Shown in pieces: positions 1 to 9,767 of a DNA stretch of 64,000 bases. The translations under genes and the position numbers were made by a program. A model generated the notes under the pieces. That model was not told where the DNA came from. It worked only from the letters and a program-made list of their open reading frames with translations, and did no database searches. Numbering within the stretch: position 1 is the first letter of the stretch; every line of letters starts with the position of its first letter. Source of the DNA: Actinoallomurus oryzae (GTDB lineage Bacteria > Actinomycetota > Actinomycetes > Streptosporangiales > Streptosporangiaceae); NCBI RefSeq assembly GCF_039541955.1, contig NZ_BAABHF010000019.1, positions 434,001 to 498,000 on the forward strand, given 5' to 3'.

Positions 1-2491
1 GGTGGTCGCGTTCGCCCGGGCCGTGAGCGAGGAGGACACCGAGATCTTCAGCCGCCGACGCACGTGCCCACGGATCATCGAACCGGGCGGCGGCATAGGC
101 GAGCGACGCCGCGTCGTTGTCGAGGACCCCGCGGGCGTGAGCGGCGGCGTGGGCGAGGGCGGGCCAGTCAGGGTTGCTCTGCGCGAGCCGATCGGCCGTG
201 GCGACCACGGCCTCCGCCAGCGGCTTGTCTCCCGCGGCCAGCGAGACTCGCGTCTGCCAGGCCGCCAGGTTGGGCTCCAGCACCAGGTACCAGCGCCACA
301 TTCCGGTGTCGGCACCGAGCACCTCCTTGGCTCGCCCGGGGCCGGATCGTGCTTCGGTCACCAGCGCCATGGCCCAGATTCCCCAGCCCCACGATATGGC
401 GTCTCCCTCGGCCTGGCTGACGTACCGGTCGATGCGCCGCACGGCCTCGGACTGGTCTCCACGCAGTAGCGCGACGATGGCGAGCACGGCGTCTCCCAAC
501 CGTGCGAACCCGTACGTGTTCAGCTCGTCGGCCGTCTCCAGCCCTGCTTCAGCCTCCACGGCGGCATCGTCGAGCCGACCGGCGGTCAACCGTGTGTACG
601 CGCGCACGAAGGCGACGTTGGCGGCGTGCACCGTGTGCCCCGTCGCTTCGATCTCCTCCTCGGTGGCATGGATGACCGTCTCAGTCTCCTCGAACCGGCG
701 CATGCACTGAAGGCACGCCGCCAGGAAGAGACGTGGAACCGTGGTGTGCGTCCCGATCGACGCGTCACTCGCGGTCCGCACGGCCTCCCGGACATGATCG
801 AACCCGTCGGTGATGCGTCCCTCCGCCCAGGCGATGTGAAGGAGAAGCAGGAACGCGCCGACCGTGGCGGCGCGGCCGTGCCGGGCGTGCTCCGTGTGCT
901 CGGCCACGATCTCTTCCGCCCGCCGCCGGCCCCGCCAGAAGTCCTTGTGGAAGATGAGCGCCACGAACCACGTCAGCTCGACCGCGTCGCAAAGCTCGTC
1001 GGGGAGGTCCCGCTGGGCGAGCACGGTCTCGACCTCGACCACCGCTTGTTCCGGCCGGCCGTTCATCAGCAGGACGAGCGCCAGCTGATGCCGCAGGCCG
1101 GCGGCCTGGCCATACGGTGCGTGCTTCAGCGCGCCCCGCGCCAGTTCCGCCGACTCCGACAGCCGTCCGGCCGCGGTGAGGGCACCGACCGCGGTGACCG
1201 TACGGTCGAACCGGGCGGGATCGGAGGGGCTGGTGAGCTCGAGAGCCCGGAGGGCGAGGTCGGCCGCGGTCCGCGGTGAGGATGGGAGCACCTCGCGTGC
1301 CGCACGGTCCAATCCGTTGAGGACACGCGCGTCGCCGGGCTTGGCGTGCACCATGAAGTGCGTCGCCGCCGGCACCGCCGAATCACCGCGTTCCAGCAGC
1401 GTCTCACCTGCCTTGAGATGCAACCATCGGCGTACGGGCAGGGGGAGGTTGTCCATCACCGCCTGCCGCAACAGATCGTGCCGGAACATCAGGAGTTCCT
1501 CGGCGGGGACCAGGATCTGCGCCCTCAGCGCCTCCTCCAGCGCCAGCAACAGGTGGTTGGCCGGTTCCTCCAGCATGTCGGCCAGGTCGTCCAGCGAGAA
1601 GGAGCGGCCGAGGACCGCCGCCGCCTCGAGCAGGCGCCGGGTCTGTGGCGTCAGCCGGTCCAGGCTGCTTCGCGCGAACGTCTGGAGCCTTCGCGGCAGT
1701 CGCCCTGAGGCCAGCCGCACGTGCCCCTGGACAAGTTCGACCGCGGCTTCCTCACGGAGTCCACCGAGCAACTCGACGAGCAGGAACGGGTTGCCCCCCG
1801 CTCCTGCGATCAGCGTCAGCAGGTCGGCCTCGGGTGTCCCGCCGAGCACGTCTTCGGCGACCTCGATGACCGCGTCCTTGTTCAGCGGCTCCAGCGTCAG
1901 CCGGTCGGCGCCCTCCCGTTCCAGCACCTCATACAGGCGGTCCAGCTCAGTGTGCTCTCTGCCCCTCGTACGGGCCAGCATCCATACCAGCGGATAGGAG
2001 GACAGGTCAGGCAGTAGTGAGCGCAGCGCCCGCAGGGTCGAAGGATCGGCCCACTGCAGATCGTCCAGTGTGATCAGCATCGCGCCGCGCGCCAGCCGAT
2101 CCTCCAGCCGCGACCGCAGCTGGTCCACCACCCACAACCGCAGGTCACCGGCGTCCGAAGACGTCAATCTCCTGGGCATTCCCAGGGTCCGGGCGGTCTC
2201 CCCGAGCGCCGAGGTCAGCGGCTCCAGTGGTACCAGCCGACGCAGTTCGTCCGCTCTGTCGAAGGCGATCATGAAGCCGCGTTCCGCCGCGGCGTCCACG
2301 GCCTCCGCGAGCAGCCGGGTCTTGCCTATTCCTGAGGGGCCCTCAACCAGTAGCACCCCGCCCCGACCCGTCTCGGCCGAGCGCAGCAGCCGGGTGACGA
2401 CACTCCACTCCCGAGTCCGGCCGCGCAGACCGCGCCGCGACGAGTTCTCCGCGTCGACGTCACCTTCGGTTGACGACGATTTGTCCCCCAT
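1..2491 (-). CDS. Large AAA-type ATPase regulator (LuxR/MalT-like), partial
   Basis: The reading frame runs off the left edge, so only about 830 N-terminal residues are visible. A Walker A motif GPSGIGKT lies at residues 51-58. A Walker B-like LDDLQWADP follows about 85 residues later, the hallmark of the ATPase domain of large LuxR-family activators. The rest is Ala/Leu-rich and helical, as expected for TPR repeats. The family normally ends in a LuxR HTH, which would lie outside the window, so the class is inferred. The ATG at 2491 is chosen; an in-frame GTG at 2596 would add 35 residues, and neither has a clear Shine-Dalgarno. The gene is transcribed away from the redox pair to its right. 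An AAA regulator with a different C-terminal output domain is the main alternative. Confidence 0.8.
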   Translation of the reverse strand, partial: MGDKSSSTEGDVDAENSSRRGLRGRTREWSVVTRLLRSAETGRGGVLLVEGPSGIGKTRLLAEAVDAAAERGFMIAFDRADELRRLVPLEPLTSALGETARTLGMPRRLTSSDAGDLRLWVVDQLRSRLEDRLARGAMLITLDDLQWADPSTLRALRSLLPDLSSYPLVWMLARTRGREHTELDRLYEVLEREGADRLTLEPLNKDAVIEVAEDVLGGTPEADLLTLIAGAGGNPFLLVELLGGLREEAAVELVQGHVRLASGRLPRRLQTFARSSLDRLTPQTRRLLEAAAVLGRSFSLDDLADMLEEPANHLLLALEEALRAQILVPAEELLMFRHDLLRQAVMDNLPLPVRRWLHLKAGETLLERGDSAVPAATHFMVHAKPGDARVLNGLDRAAREVLPSSPRTAADLALRALELTSPSDPARFDRTVTAVGALTAAGRLSESAELARGALKHAPYGQAAGLRHQLALVLLMNGRPEQAVVEVETVLAQRDLPDELCDAVELTWFVALIFHKDFWRGRRRAEEIVAEHTEHARHGRAATVGAFLLLLHIAWAEGRITDGFDHVREAVRTASDASIGTHTTVPRLFLAACLQCMRRFEETETVIHATEEEIEATGHTVHAANVAFVRAYTRLTAGRLDDAAVEAEAGLETADELNTYGFARLGDAVLAIVALLRGDQSEAVRRIDRYVSQAEGDAISWGWGIWAMALVTEARSGPGRAKEVLGADTGMWRWYLVLEPNLAAWQTRVSLAAGDKPLAEAVVATADRLAQSNPDWPALAHAAAHARGVLDNDAASLAYAAARFDDPWARASAAEDLGVLLAHGPGERDH

Positions 2492-2627
2492 GGGTTCAGG
2501 AGACCACCGGCCGGCATCATCCGCAAACACGGACGACTCCAGCCCGACCAGACCGCTGAGCTGCGCGGACTCACCGTTCGGCCGGCCGGATCCCACGTGA
2601 CCGCGGTCGCGCGCCCCTGGCCGGACC

Positions 2628-3407
2628 TCAGCGCCCGACGCGGGCCTTCTCGATGGCCGCCACGAAGGTCGTCAGCGACTGATCGCCGAAGAGAGAAGTG
2701 CCGTTGATCAGGAACGCCGGGGTGCCGGACATGCCGAGCGCCTCGGCGAACCCCATCTCTCTCCGCACCTGCGCCCGGACCCGCGGGTCGCGACGGTCGG
2801 CGTCGAAGCGGGACAGGTCCAAGCCCAGCCGTTGTGCGATCCCGCGCAGGTAATCGTCATCGAGGTGGCCGCTGTTCTCGGGAAACCGGTGCGCGTACAG
2901 AGCGTCGTGGTACGGCCAGAACCTGCCCTGCCGGGCCGCGGCCCGTGCGGCGATCGCCGCGCGCTCGGACTCCTTGCCGATCCACGGGTAGTCCCGCCAG
3001 ACGAACCGGACGACACCCGTGTCGACGTACCGGCGCCGCAGCTCAGGCTCGGTGCGACGCGCGAAGGACGCGCAGTGCGGACACTGGAAGTCACCGAACT
3101 CCTCCACCGTGACCGGCGCGGAGTTCGACCCCAGCCACAGCGCCGGATCGTTCTTCGGTGGCGCCGGACCGAAGACTGTGGGAGTGCCGCCCGTCGGATG
3201 CGGCGTGGCCGTACCCGTCGGGCCGTACCTCGCGGACGGGGCGGTGCTCACCGGCCGCTTCGGCGCTGAACCTCCGGTGAGCCCGGCCACCGCCAGAACC
3301 GCCAGGGCCAGGAGCATCATGGCGGCCGACACCAGCACCCTGGCTCGTGCACCCGGCCGAGGCATGACCCGATCGATCAGTCTCACCGGCACCCCCGCCT
3401 TCCTCAT
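2628..3407 (-). CDS. Membrane-anchored DsbA-family thioredoxin-fold protein
   Basis: 259 residues. A short basic N-terminus is followed by one membrane segment (about 24-44), a Pro/Thr-rich linker, and a thioredoxin_4/DsbA domain. The active site is CPHC at residues 109-112, and a cis-proline loop GTPAF lies near 232. The domain should face outside the membrane and oxidise, reduce or isomerise disulfides of exported proteins. The gene lies 40 nt downstream of a CcdA-like membrane protein on the same strand, which suggests that protein supplies or removes electrons. GAGGCGGC precedes the chosen ATG. Actinobacteria often carry several such paralogues, so the substrate cannot be named. Confidence 0.88.
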   Translation of the reverse strand: MRKAGVPVRLIDRVMPRPGARARVLVSAAMMLLALAVLAVAGLTGGSAPKRPVSTAPSARYGPTGTATPHPTGGTPTVFGPAPPKNDPALWLGSNSAPVTVEEFGDFQCPHCASFARRTEPELRRRYVDTGVVRFVWRDYPWIGKESERAAIAARAAARQGRFWPYHDALYAHRFPENSGHLDDDYLRGIAQRLGLDLSRFDADRRDPRVRAQVRREMGFAEALGMSGTPAFLINGTSLFGDQSLTTFVAAIEKARVGR

Positions 3408-3447
3408 GCCGCCTCATGCCGACGATGATCTTCCGGCCAGGCTCCGA

Positions 3448-4326
3448 TCATCCACGGTCACCGCCTGCTCCCGGCGTTTCGCCCGGCGCGCGGGGTTCTC
3501 CCGTGCAGGCGCGGCGCCAGCGCCAAGCCGTGACGGCCACGGTGACGACCGCCGCCACGAGCAGCACCAGCCAGTCCGGCACCCGGAGGCCGGCGATCCA
3601 CCGCTGCGCCGCGCCATCGGCTGAGGCGGTCTCGCCCATGCCGAGCGCCCCGGTGATCCCGGCGGTCCCGTCATAGGCCAGGAACAACACACCCACCCCG
3701 ACGAACAGCAGACCGGAGGCCAGCATCGTGGTGTGCAGGCGAAACCGACCGATCCGGACGAGCCTGCCCCGCAGCCACCCGCGCTCGCCCAGCCGGAAGC
3801 GGTCCCACAGCAGCGCCAGTACGAACATCGGAGCCGCCATCCCGAGCGCGTACACCGCCAGGAGTGCGCCACCGCGCAACGGCCGGCCTCCCGCGGCAGC
3901 GACGGTGAGCACCGCTCCGAGGATCGGTCCGGAACAGAACCCGGCCAGCCCGTACGCCGCGCCGAGTCCCACGACCGACACCAGACCGCCCCGGCCCGCC
4001 ACCCGCTGCTGCAGCCGCACCGCCGGTCCGAACGCGAAGCCGCCGCCGAAGACCTGGCCCACCCCCAAGCCGACGATCAGCCAACCCGCGATGAGGACCA
4101 GCGCCTCACGATGCCCGTAGAACAGCGATACCGCCGCCGACGATCCCGCACCCAGCGGAACCAACGTGATCAGCAGACCGGCGTAGAACAGCACCGTGCG
4201 TCCTGCGAGCTGTGAGGTGCGCTGGAAGGCGTAGGCGAAGAACGACGGCAGCAACAGCGCGCTGCAAGGACTGATCAGCGCCAGCACCCCGCCGAAGAAC
4301 GCCGCCAGATAGCCGACGTCAGGCAT
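3448..4326 (-). CDS. CcdA/DsbD-type transmembrane thiol-electron carrier
   Basis: 292 residues, almost all hydrophobic, with about six to eight membrane segments. Two Cys sit where the family's electron-carrying pair is expected: C21 in a SPC motif in the first segment and C131 in GFCSGPILG. CcdA proteins pass reducing equivalents across the membrane to extracellular thioredoxin-fold partners. The DsbA-like gene immediately downstream is the obvious partner. The ATG at 4326 has GTGAGGGA upstream and begins directly at the first membrane segment. A role in cytochrome c maturation is possible, but no ccs genes are nearby. Confidence 0.85.
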   Translation of the reverse strand: MPDVGYLAAFFGGVLALISPCSALLLPSFFAYAFQRTSQLAGRTVLFYAGLLITLVPLGAGSSAAVSLFYGHREALVLIAGWLIVGLGVGQVFGGGFAFGPAVRLQQRVAGRGGLVSVVGLGAAYGLAGFCSGPILGAVLTVAAAGGRPLRGGALLAVYALGMAAPMFVLALLWDRFRLGERGWLRGRLVRIGRFRLHTTMLASGLLFVGVGVLFLAYDGTAGITGALGMGETASADGAAQRWIAGLRVPDWLVLLVAAVVTVAVTAWRWRRACTGEPRAPGETPGAGGDRG

Positions 4327-5087
4327 GCCGTCCCTCACCGTGCCTTCCCTGCGAATCGTGCGCCCCCACATTGATCGCCTGGATCGGTCCTGGCGGACGA
4401 ATGAGGCATGTGTGCTGGGGGTTTACCCCGAACGCCACGGTATGACTCGGTAGCACGCGTCTGTGGTCGGCCAGGACGGGCGGCAGGATTCCGCGCATGA
4501 CCGTAGGCGGCTCGGCCAAGTACCGATGGCCTGATACACAAGTGAAGATTTATTGTGACGTAACGGGCGAAGTTGTTTACGTCTGGCGGCCTTGACGGCA
4601 CACACCGCGCCAGCGGAGAGTAGAAGAGATCGCACATTGTGCACTCTTGCGGTCGATTCGGAATGCGATGGCGCATTTATCGCCAGCCGGATAACTCGGT
4701 CCGCGGCCGGTCGCACGAAGGCGTAACGCGCGAAACCGAGGGCAGGAGACGCCGCATCCCGGTGGCGCGGGGATGCGGCGTCGGCGACCCTGCCCGCCGC
4801 GGCCGTACGTCCGGCCGGCGCGAGGGACGACAGTCCCGTTGGGCGATCGGGAGATCCTCCCGGTCGCCCATCGCCTCTACTCGAACGCGCGGAGACCCCG
4901 GCGGGCGTTCGTTCGCGTGGCACCTCGGCCCGCCATTCGCGTAGCGCCCAACCCCCGCCATCCGCATGGCGCCTCAACCCGCTATCCACGTGGCCCCCGC
5001 CATCCCGCGCGGCGCCCGCCCCGCCATCCGCGCGCTCCCGCCCCGCTCTCCCACGCGGCACCCCGGCGCGCCGGGATCGCTGGCATA
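4327..5087. other. Intergenic region with degenerate GC-rich repeats
   Basis: No convincing gene. The part next to the ccdA-like gene (about 4530-4690) is relatively AT-rich and probably carries its promoter. About 4925-5060 contains an irregular array of short units resembling CCGCCATCCGCATGGCGCC, each a weak inverted repeat. Open frames here have Arg/Ala-rich shadow composition. Confidence 0.5.
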
Positions 5088-5102
5088 TACCCCACAGGGG
5101 TA
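5088..5102. promoter_or_regulatory. CsoR/RcnR-like operator upstream of the permease
   Basis: TACCCCACAGGGGTA is a perfect inverted repeat (TACCCC / GGGGTA, 3-nt spacer) 52 nt before the permease ATG. G/C-tract dyads flanked by TA are the known operator type of CsoR/RcnR-family metal- or sulfur-responsive repressors. The cognate repressor is not in the window. Confidence 0.6.
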
Positions 5103-5154
5103 ATACCATCGCCAGAGGTCGCTTCTTGGACGTCCTCGGCCGGAAGGGAGCACG

Positions 5155-6315
5155 ATGGGCGCGATCGGGCATGCGCTGGCGATAGCGGGGTCGATGGCGT
5201 GGGAGATCCTGTGGGCGCTGATCCTCGGATTCGCGCTGTCTGCGGTCGTACAGGCCGTCGTACGGCGGTCGACGATCGTCCGGCTGCTCGGGGACGACCG
5301 GCCGGGCACGCTCACCGTCGCGACCGGCCTCGGCGCCGCGTCCTCCTCCTGCTCCTACGCCGCCGTCGCGCTGGCGCGTTCGCTGTTCCGCAAGGGGGCG
5401 AGCTTCACGGCCGCGATGGCGTTCGAGATCGCCTCGACCAATCTCGTGATCGAACTCGGCATCGTGCTGGCCCTGCTGATGGGCTGGCAGTTCACCGCGG
5501 CCGAGTTCGTCGGCGGGCCCGTCATGATCGCGGCCATCGCGCTCCTGTTCCGCCTGTTCCTGCGGGAGCGGCTGCTGCGCGAGGCACGTCAGCAGGCCGA
5601 ACGCGGAGTCGCCGGCTCGATGGAGGGCCACGCGGCGATGGACATGGCGGTGCGCCGGGAGGGCTCGTTCCGGCAGCGGCTGTTCTCGCGCGAGGCGCTC
5701 ACCGCGGTCTCGCACGTGTTCGTCATGGAGTGGGCGGCCATCCTGCGCGACCTCGTCGTCGGGCTGCTCATCGCCGGAGCCGTCGCCGCCTGGGTGCCCG
5801 ACTCGTTCTGGCGCCACTTCTTCCTGGCCGGACACCCGACGGCGGCAGCGCTCTGGGGCCCGCTAGTCGGGCCGCTGGTCGCCGTGGTCAGCTTCGTCTG
5901 CTCGATCGGCAACGTCCCGCTCGCCGCGGTGCTGTGGAACGGCGGCATCAGCTTCGGCGGCGTGATCGCCTTCATCTTCGGCGACCTGATCATCCTGCCG
6001 ATCATCAACATCTACCGGAAGTACTACGGCATCCGGATGGCCCTGTTCGTCGCCGCGACGTTCTACGCCGCCATGGTCGTCGCCGGGTACCTCGTCGAGC
6101 TGATCTTCGGCACGACCGGGCTGGTACCGGAGAAACGCCATGCGGCCGTCATGGCGGCACATGTCTCCTGGAACTACACGACCTGGCTCAACATCGCCTT
6201 CCTGGGCATCACCGCCGTCCTCATCGCCCGCTTCATCCGTACGGGCGGCGTGCCGATGCTGACGATGATGGGCGGCGACCCCGAGAAGGACGAGACGGCC
6301 CACCATCACGGGTAG
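5155..6315 (+). CDS. COG0701 (UPF0718/ArsP-like) permease
   Basis: 386 residues with two bundles of hydrophobic segments separated by a charged cytoplasmic stretch (about 140-175). SSCSYAA at residues 63-69 is typical of the predicted permease family COG0701, which includes ArsP organoarsenical exporters. The start is well supported by AAGGGAG upstream of the ATG. A CsoR-like dyad lies in the leader and a Cys-rich peptide gene lies convergently downstream. Both suggest a role in handling a soft metal or metalloid, but the substrate cannot be read from sequence. The C-terminal tail is His-rich (HHHG). Confidence 0.82.
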   Translation: MGAIGHALAIAGSMAWEILWALILGFALSAVVQAVVRRSTIVRLLGDDRPGTLTVATGLGAASSSCSYAAVALARSLFRKGASFTAAMAFEIASTNLVIELGIVLALLMGWQFTAAEFVGGPVMIAAIALLFRLFLRERLLREARQQAERGVAGSMEGHAAMDMAVRREGSFRQRLFSREALTAVSHVFVMEWAAILRDLVVGLLIAGAVAAWVPDSFWRHFFLAGHPTAAALWGPLVGPLVAVVSFVCSIGNVPLAAVLWNGGISFGGVIAFIFGDLIILPIINIYRKYYGIRMALFVAATFYAAMVVAGYLVELIFGTTGLVPEKRHAAVMAAHVSWNYTTWLNIAFLGITAVLIARFIRTGGVPMLTMMGGDPEKDETAHHHG

Positions 6316-6374
6316 CCGGCACGCTGACCCGCTCGGCCGGCTCCGCGACGCCGGCTGTCATGGCTGCGGAATCG

Positions 6375-6452
6375 TCAGCCGTTGCACCCGCACGAACAGC
6401 CCTTGGGGCAGGAGCAGCTCGAGCCGTGACCACATGAGCAATTGCGCATCAT
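6375..6452 (-). CDS. Metallothionein-like Cys-rich micropeptide
   Basis: A 25-codon frame with seven Cys in its last 21 residues, arranged as three CSC motifs and a final GC, plus one His: NCSCGHGSSCSCP, then KGCSCGCNG. The density and CxC spacing are those of metallothioneins, which bind Cu(I), Zn or Cd through thiolates; I do not recognise a named family. The start is uncertain. Two adjacent ATGs (6452 and 6449) begin just before the Cys-rich part. An upstream ATG at 6509, preceded by GGTAGGG, would add a hydrophobic 19-residue N-terminus. The gene faces the COG0701 permease. Confidence 0.55.
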   Translation of the reverse strand: MMRNCSCGHGSSCSCPKGCSCGCNG

Positions 6453-6637
6453 GTCCCGATCGTGCGCCGTGACGGCCGTGACGGCAAGGAACACTATGGT
6501 CACCTCCATGCCGACCCGCCCTACCGAACGGCCTTTACGGACGAGACGATCCCGGGTCCCGGATGCAACCGGATCGTTACGCGCGGAGTCCAAGGGCTGC
6601 AGGATCTCGGACCCGATGACGGAGGCGTGAGGACTGG

Positions 6638-9600
6638 ATGGGCACCGGTGAGCCGCGGTTCGGCGTGCTCGGCCCGTTGGTGATCGAGGTGGACGGGCGG
6701 CCCGTGCCGCCGCCCGGGTCCGCGGTGGTCCGCGGACTGCTCGGCGTGCTGCTGCTCGCGGGGAGACGGCCGCTGACGACCGAGCAGCTGATCGAGCTCG
6801 TGTGGGCCGACCGGGCGGACCGTACCGGCCGCGGATCGGTGCAGGCCGCGGTCTCGCGTCTGCGCGACTGGCTGGGCCGGCTGCCGGGTGACACGCCGCC
6901 GGTCGAGTACGACGGCGCGGGCTACCGGCTGGTCGTGCCCGCCGAGGCGGTGGACCTCGGCCGGTTCCGCGCGCGGGTGCGGAGCGCCGCGTCCGCCGAC
7001 GACCCGTCGGTGCGGTGCGAGCTGCTGGAGTCCGCCCTGGACCTGCGGCGGGGGCCCGTCCTGGCCGACCTCGACCGTGCCGGGTCGCTCGTCCGCGAGG
7101 CCGACGACGGTGTCCGCCGGGCCGCCGTGGCGTTCGCCGAGGCCGCCATCGCGGCGGGCCGGCCCGGCTCGGCGGTGGCGCGGGTGGACGCCCTGGCGGA
7201 CGAGCATCCGCTGGACGAGGAGCTCCAGGCGAGCCTCATCGAGTTGCTGGCGATCGCCGGACGCCCGGCCGACGCTCTCCGGCGCTACCAGCGCGTACGC
7301 GAGCGGATCATCGACGAGATGGGCGTCGAGCCCGGTGCGCGCGTCCAGCGCGCGTACCTCACCGTGCTCGCCCGGGACCGTGACCACGGACCCGGCCCGC
7401 TCGTGGAGACCGCGCTGCCGCCGCCCGCCCAGCTGCCGCCCGCGATCGCCGACTTCACCGGCCGGGAGGCGCACGTCCTTCTGCTGGTCCGGGCGATCGA
7501 ACAGACCGCCACGCCGGTGGTGATCTCCGGGATGGGCGGTGTCGGCAAGACGGCGCTCGCCGTGCACGTCGGGCATCGCGTCGCGGCCCGGTTCCCCGAC
7601 GGGCAGCTGTACGCCGACCTGGGCGCCGAGCTGGCCGAACCGGTGAACCCGGCCCGGGTGCTCGGCGGATTCCTCACCGCGCTCGGCATCGCCGGGCACG
7701 CCGTCCCGGAGTCGCTGGAGGAGCGCAGTGCGCTGTTCCGGAGCCTGCTCGCCGGGCGGCGGGTCCTCGTCGTGCTCGACAACGCCGCCACCGAACGCCA
7801 GGTGCGCCCGCTGCTGCCCGGGTCGCCGGGCTCGGCGGTGATCGTGACCAGCAGGGCCCGGCTGACCGGGCTGGAGTCGGCCCGGTCGATCGAGCTGGAG
7901 GTGTTCGGCGCCCGGGAGGCGATCGCGCTGCTGACCCGGATCGCCGGGCCGGAGCGCGTCGAGGCCGAGCCCGAGGCCGCCGCCGAGATCGCCCGGCTCT
8001 GCGCGTACGTGCCGCTGGCCGTGCGGATCGCGGGCGCGCGCCTGGCCGGCCGCCGCCGCTGGAGCCTCGGCCATCTGGCCGCGATCCTCGGCGACCAGCA
8101 CCGGCGGCTCGACGAGCTGTCCACCGGCGATCTCGCGGTCCGCGCCGGTTTCGCGGTCGCCTACGCCCGCCTGCCCGCCGGCACGCGGACCCTGTTCCGG
8201 CGGCTCGGCCTGCTGGACGTGGGCGAAGTGGCGGACTGGGTGGCCGCCGCGATGCTGGACGCCCCGATGGAGGAGGCGCGGGAACACCTCGAGACGCTCG
8301 TGGACGCCCGGCTGCTCGACGTCGGCGGCGCCGACCCGGCCGGGCGGCCCCGCTACCGCTTCCACGATCTGCTGCGCCTGTACGCGCGCGAGCGGTGCTT
8401 CGACGAGGAGCCGGAGGCATGGCTCGCGGCGCTGACCCGGGCCTTCAGCGCCTGGCTCGCCCTGGCCGAACGCGCCGCCGAGCAGGTGCCGGGCCCGTGC
8501 TACGCGGCCATCCACGGCACCGCGCCCCGGTGGCCGCTGCCGGCCGCCCTCACCGCCGCGGCGCTGCACGACCCGGCCGCCTGGTTCGACGCCGAATGGC
8601 CGGCGCTGGTGGCCGCGGTGGGCCAGGCGTGCGACCTCGGCCTCGACGAGTTCGCCTGGGACCTGGCCGGATGCCTGGAGAAGTACTTCGACGTCCGCGT
8701 CATGACGGCGGAGTGGCAGGCGGTCCACGAACGCGCCCTGCGGCTCTGCCGCTCCACCGGCAACCGGCTCGGCGAGGCCGTGCTGACCCGCGGGCTGGTC
8801 GAGCTGACGACCTGGACCTCGGCCTCGCCGTCGGGCACCGCCATGGCCACGCTGCACGAGCGGTCGCGGCGGCTCCTGGCGATGTTCGAGGAGCTGGGCG
8901 AGCCGCGCGGCATGGCCGACGCGCTGGTGAACTGCGCCTGGGCGCTCGTGGCCGAGGGCGACCCGGATGAGGCGCTGGCGGTGGCCGGCCGCGCGCTGGA
9001 GCTGGCGCGCGACCACGACCACCTCGGTGGGCAGGCACGCGCGCGCCACATGATGGGCGTCGCCTACGGGCAGGCGCGCGCCGACGCCGCCATCGAGCAC
9101 CTGACCCACGCGCTCCAGCTCGCACGCGAGCTGGGCAACCCGCGCTTCGAGGCCACCGCGATGCAGTTCCTGGGTGCCGCGCACTGCGCGGCCGGCCGGC
9201 TCGACAGCGGTCACGACCTGCTCGTCACGTCGCTCACCATGTGCCACGCGCGAGGCGACCGCTACGCGGAGGCGTTCTCGCTGCTCTACCTCGCCAAGCT
9301 GTACGCCGCGCTGGATGATCCCCGCGCACGGCCGACCGCCGAGGCCGTCCTGTCCGTCAGCCGCCGGTACGGCATGCCGCACCACCTGGCCGACGCCCTG
9401 AAGGTCCTCGGCGACCTGGACCTGGCCGCCGGGCGGTACGCCTCGGCGACGCTCCGGCTGGAAGAGTCGGTGCAGGTCTGGCGGAGCCGCGGCTGGACGT
9501 CCTTCCTCGCCGAGACGCTGCGCAGCCTCGGCCGTGCCCACGCGGGCACCGGCGACACGGCCGCCGCCGTACGCGCCTGGGCCGAGGCCCGCACGCTGTT

Positions 9601-9673
9601 CGAGGAGCTGTCCGACGCGACCGGGTCCGCGGAGGTCACCGCGCTGCTGGAGCAGGCCGGCGCGAACCGGTGA
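6638..9673 (+). CDS. AfsR/SARP-type BTAD transcriptional regulator with NB-ARC and TPR
   Basis: 1011 residues. The N-terminal ~95 residues form an OmpR-like winged helix (FGVLGPLVIEVDGRPV start, then RLRDWLG). A BTAD domain follows to about 245. The NB-ARC ATPase has Walker A GMGGVGKT near 298-305 and LVVLDNA as a Walker B-like strand. The C-terminal half is made of TPR-like helices. AfsR-type proteins activate secondary metabolism or stress genes after ATP binding. GAGGACTGG precedes the ATG. No biosynthetic cluster adjoins it, so it looks like an orphan or global regulator. Confidence 0.92.
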   Translation: MGTGEPRFGVLGPLVIEVDGRPVPPPGSAVVRGLLGVLLLAGRRPLTTEQLIELVWADRADRTGRGSVQAAVSRLRDWLGRLPGDTPPVEYDGAGYRLVVPAEAVDLGRFRARVRSAASADDPSVRCELLESALDLRRGPVLADLDRAGSLVREADDGVRRAAVAFAEAAIAAGRPGSAVARVDALADEHPLDEELQASLIELLAIAGRPADALRRYQRVRERIIDEMGVEPGARVQRAYLTVLARDRDHGPGPLVETALPPPAQLPPAIADFTGREAHVLLLVRAIEQTATPVVISGMGGVGKTALAVHVGHRVAARFPDGQLYADLGAELAEPVNPARVLGGFLTALGIAGHAVPESLEERSALFRSLLAGRRVLVVLDNAATERQVRPLLPGSPGSAVIVTSRARLTGLESARSIELEVFGAREAIALLTRIAGPERVEAEPEAAAEIARLCAYVPLAVRIAGARLAGRRRWSLGHLAAILGDQHRRLDELSTGDLAVRAGFAVAYARLPAGTRTLFRRLGLLDVGEVADWVAAAMLDAPMEEAREHLETLVDARLLDVGGADPAGRPRYRFHDLLRLYARERCFDEEPEAWLAALTRAFSAWLALAERAAEQVPGPCYAAIHGTAPRWPLPAALTAAALHDPAAWFDAEWPALVAAVGQACDLGLDEFAWDLAGCLEKYFDVRVMTAEWQAVHERALRLCRSTGNRLGEAVLTRGLVELTTWTSASPSGTAMATLHERSRRLLAMFEELGEPRGMADALVNCAWALVAEGDPDEALAVAGRALELARDHDHLGGQARARHMMGVAYGQARADAAIEHLTHALQLARELGNPRFEATAMQFLGAAHCAAGRLDSGHDLLVTSLTMCHARGDRYAEAFSLLYLAKLYAALDDPRARPTAEAVLSVSRRYGMPHHLADALKVLGDLDLAAGRYASATLRLEESVQVWRSRGWTSFLAETLRSLGRAHAGTGDTAAAVRAWAEARTLFEELSDATGSAEVTALLEQAGANR

Positions 9674-9734
9674 CGGCACGAGCGCGGCCCGGTGACGGCG
9701 CGAGCGCGGCCCGGTGACGGCGCAAGCGCGGCCT
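9669..9734. repeat. Three tandem 22-bp repeats over a stop codon
   Basis: Three near-identical 22-bp units start with GGTGACGGC and end with GAGCGCGGCC. The stop codon of the AfsR-like gene lies inside the first unit. The third unit can pair imperfectly with the following GGCCGGTCGCGCT, so the array may act in transcript ending between the convergent genes. Confidence 0.7.
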
Positions 9735-9767
9735 GCCTTCCGGCCGGTCGCGCTCGCGGTGTTGCCG

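Noticed and set aside
6638..9673. Pathway-specific activator of a biosynthetic gene cluster
   Set aside because: The domain order is AfsR-like, but no biosynthetic genes lie nearby.
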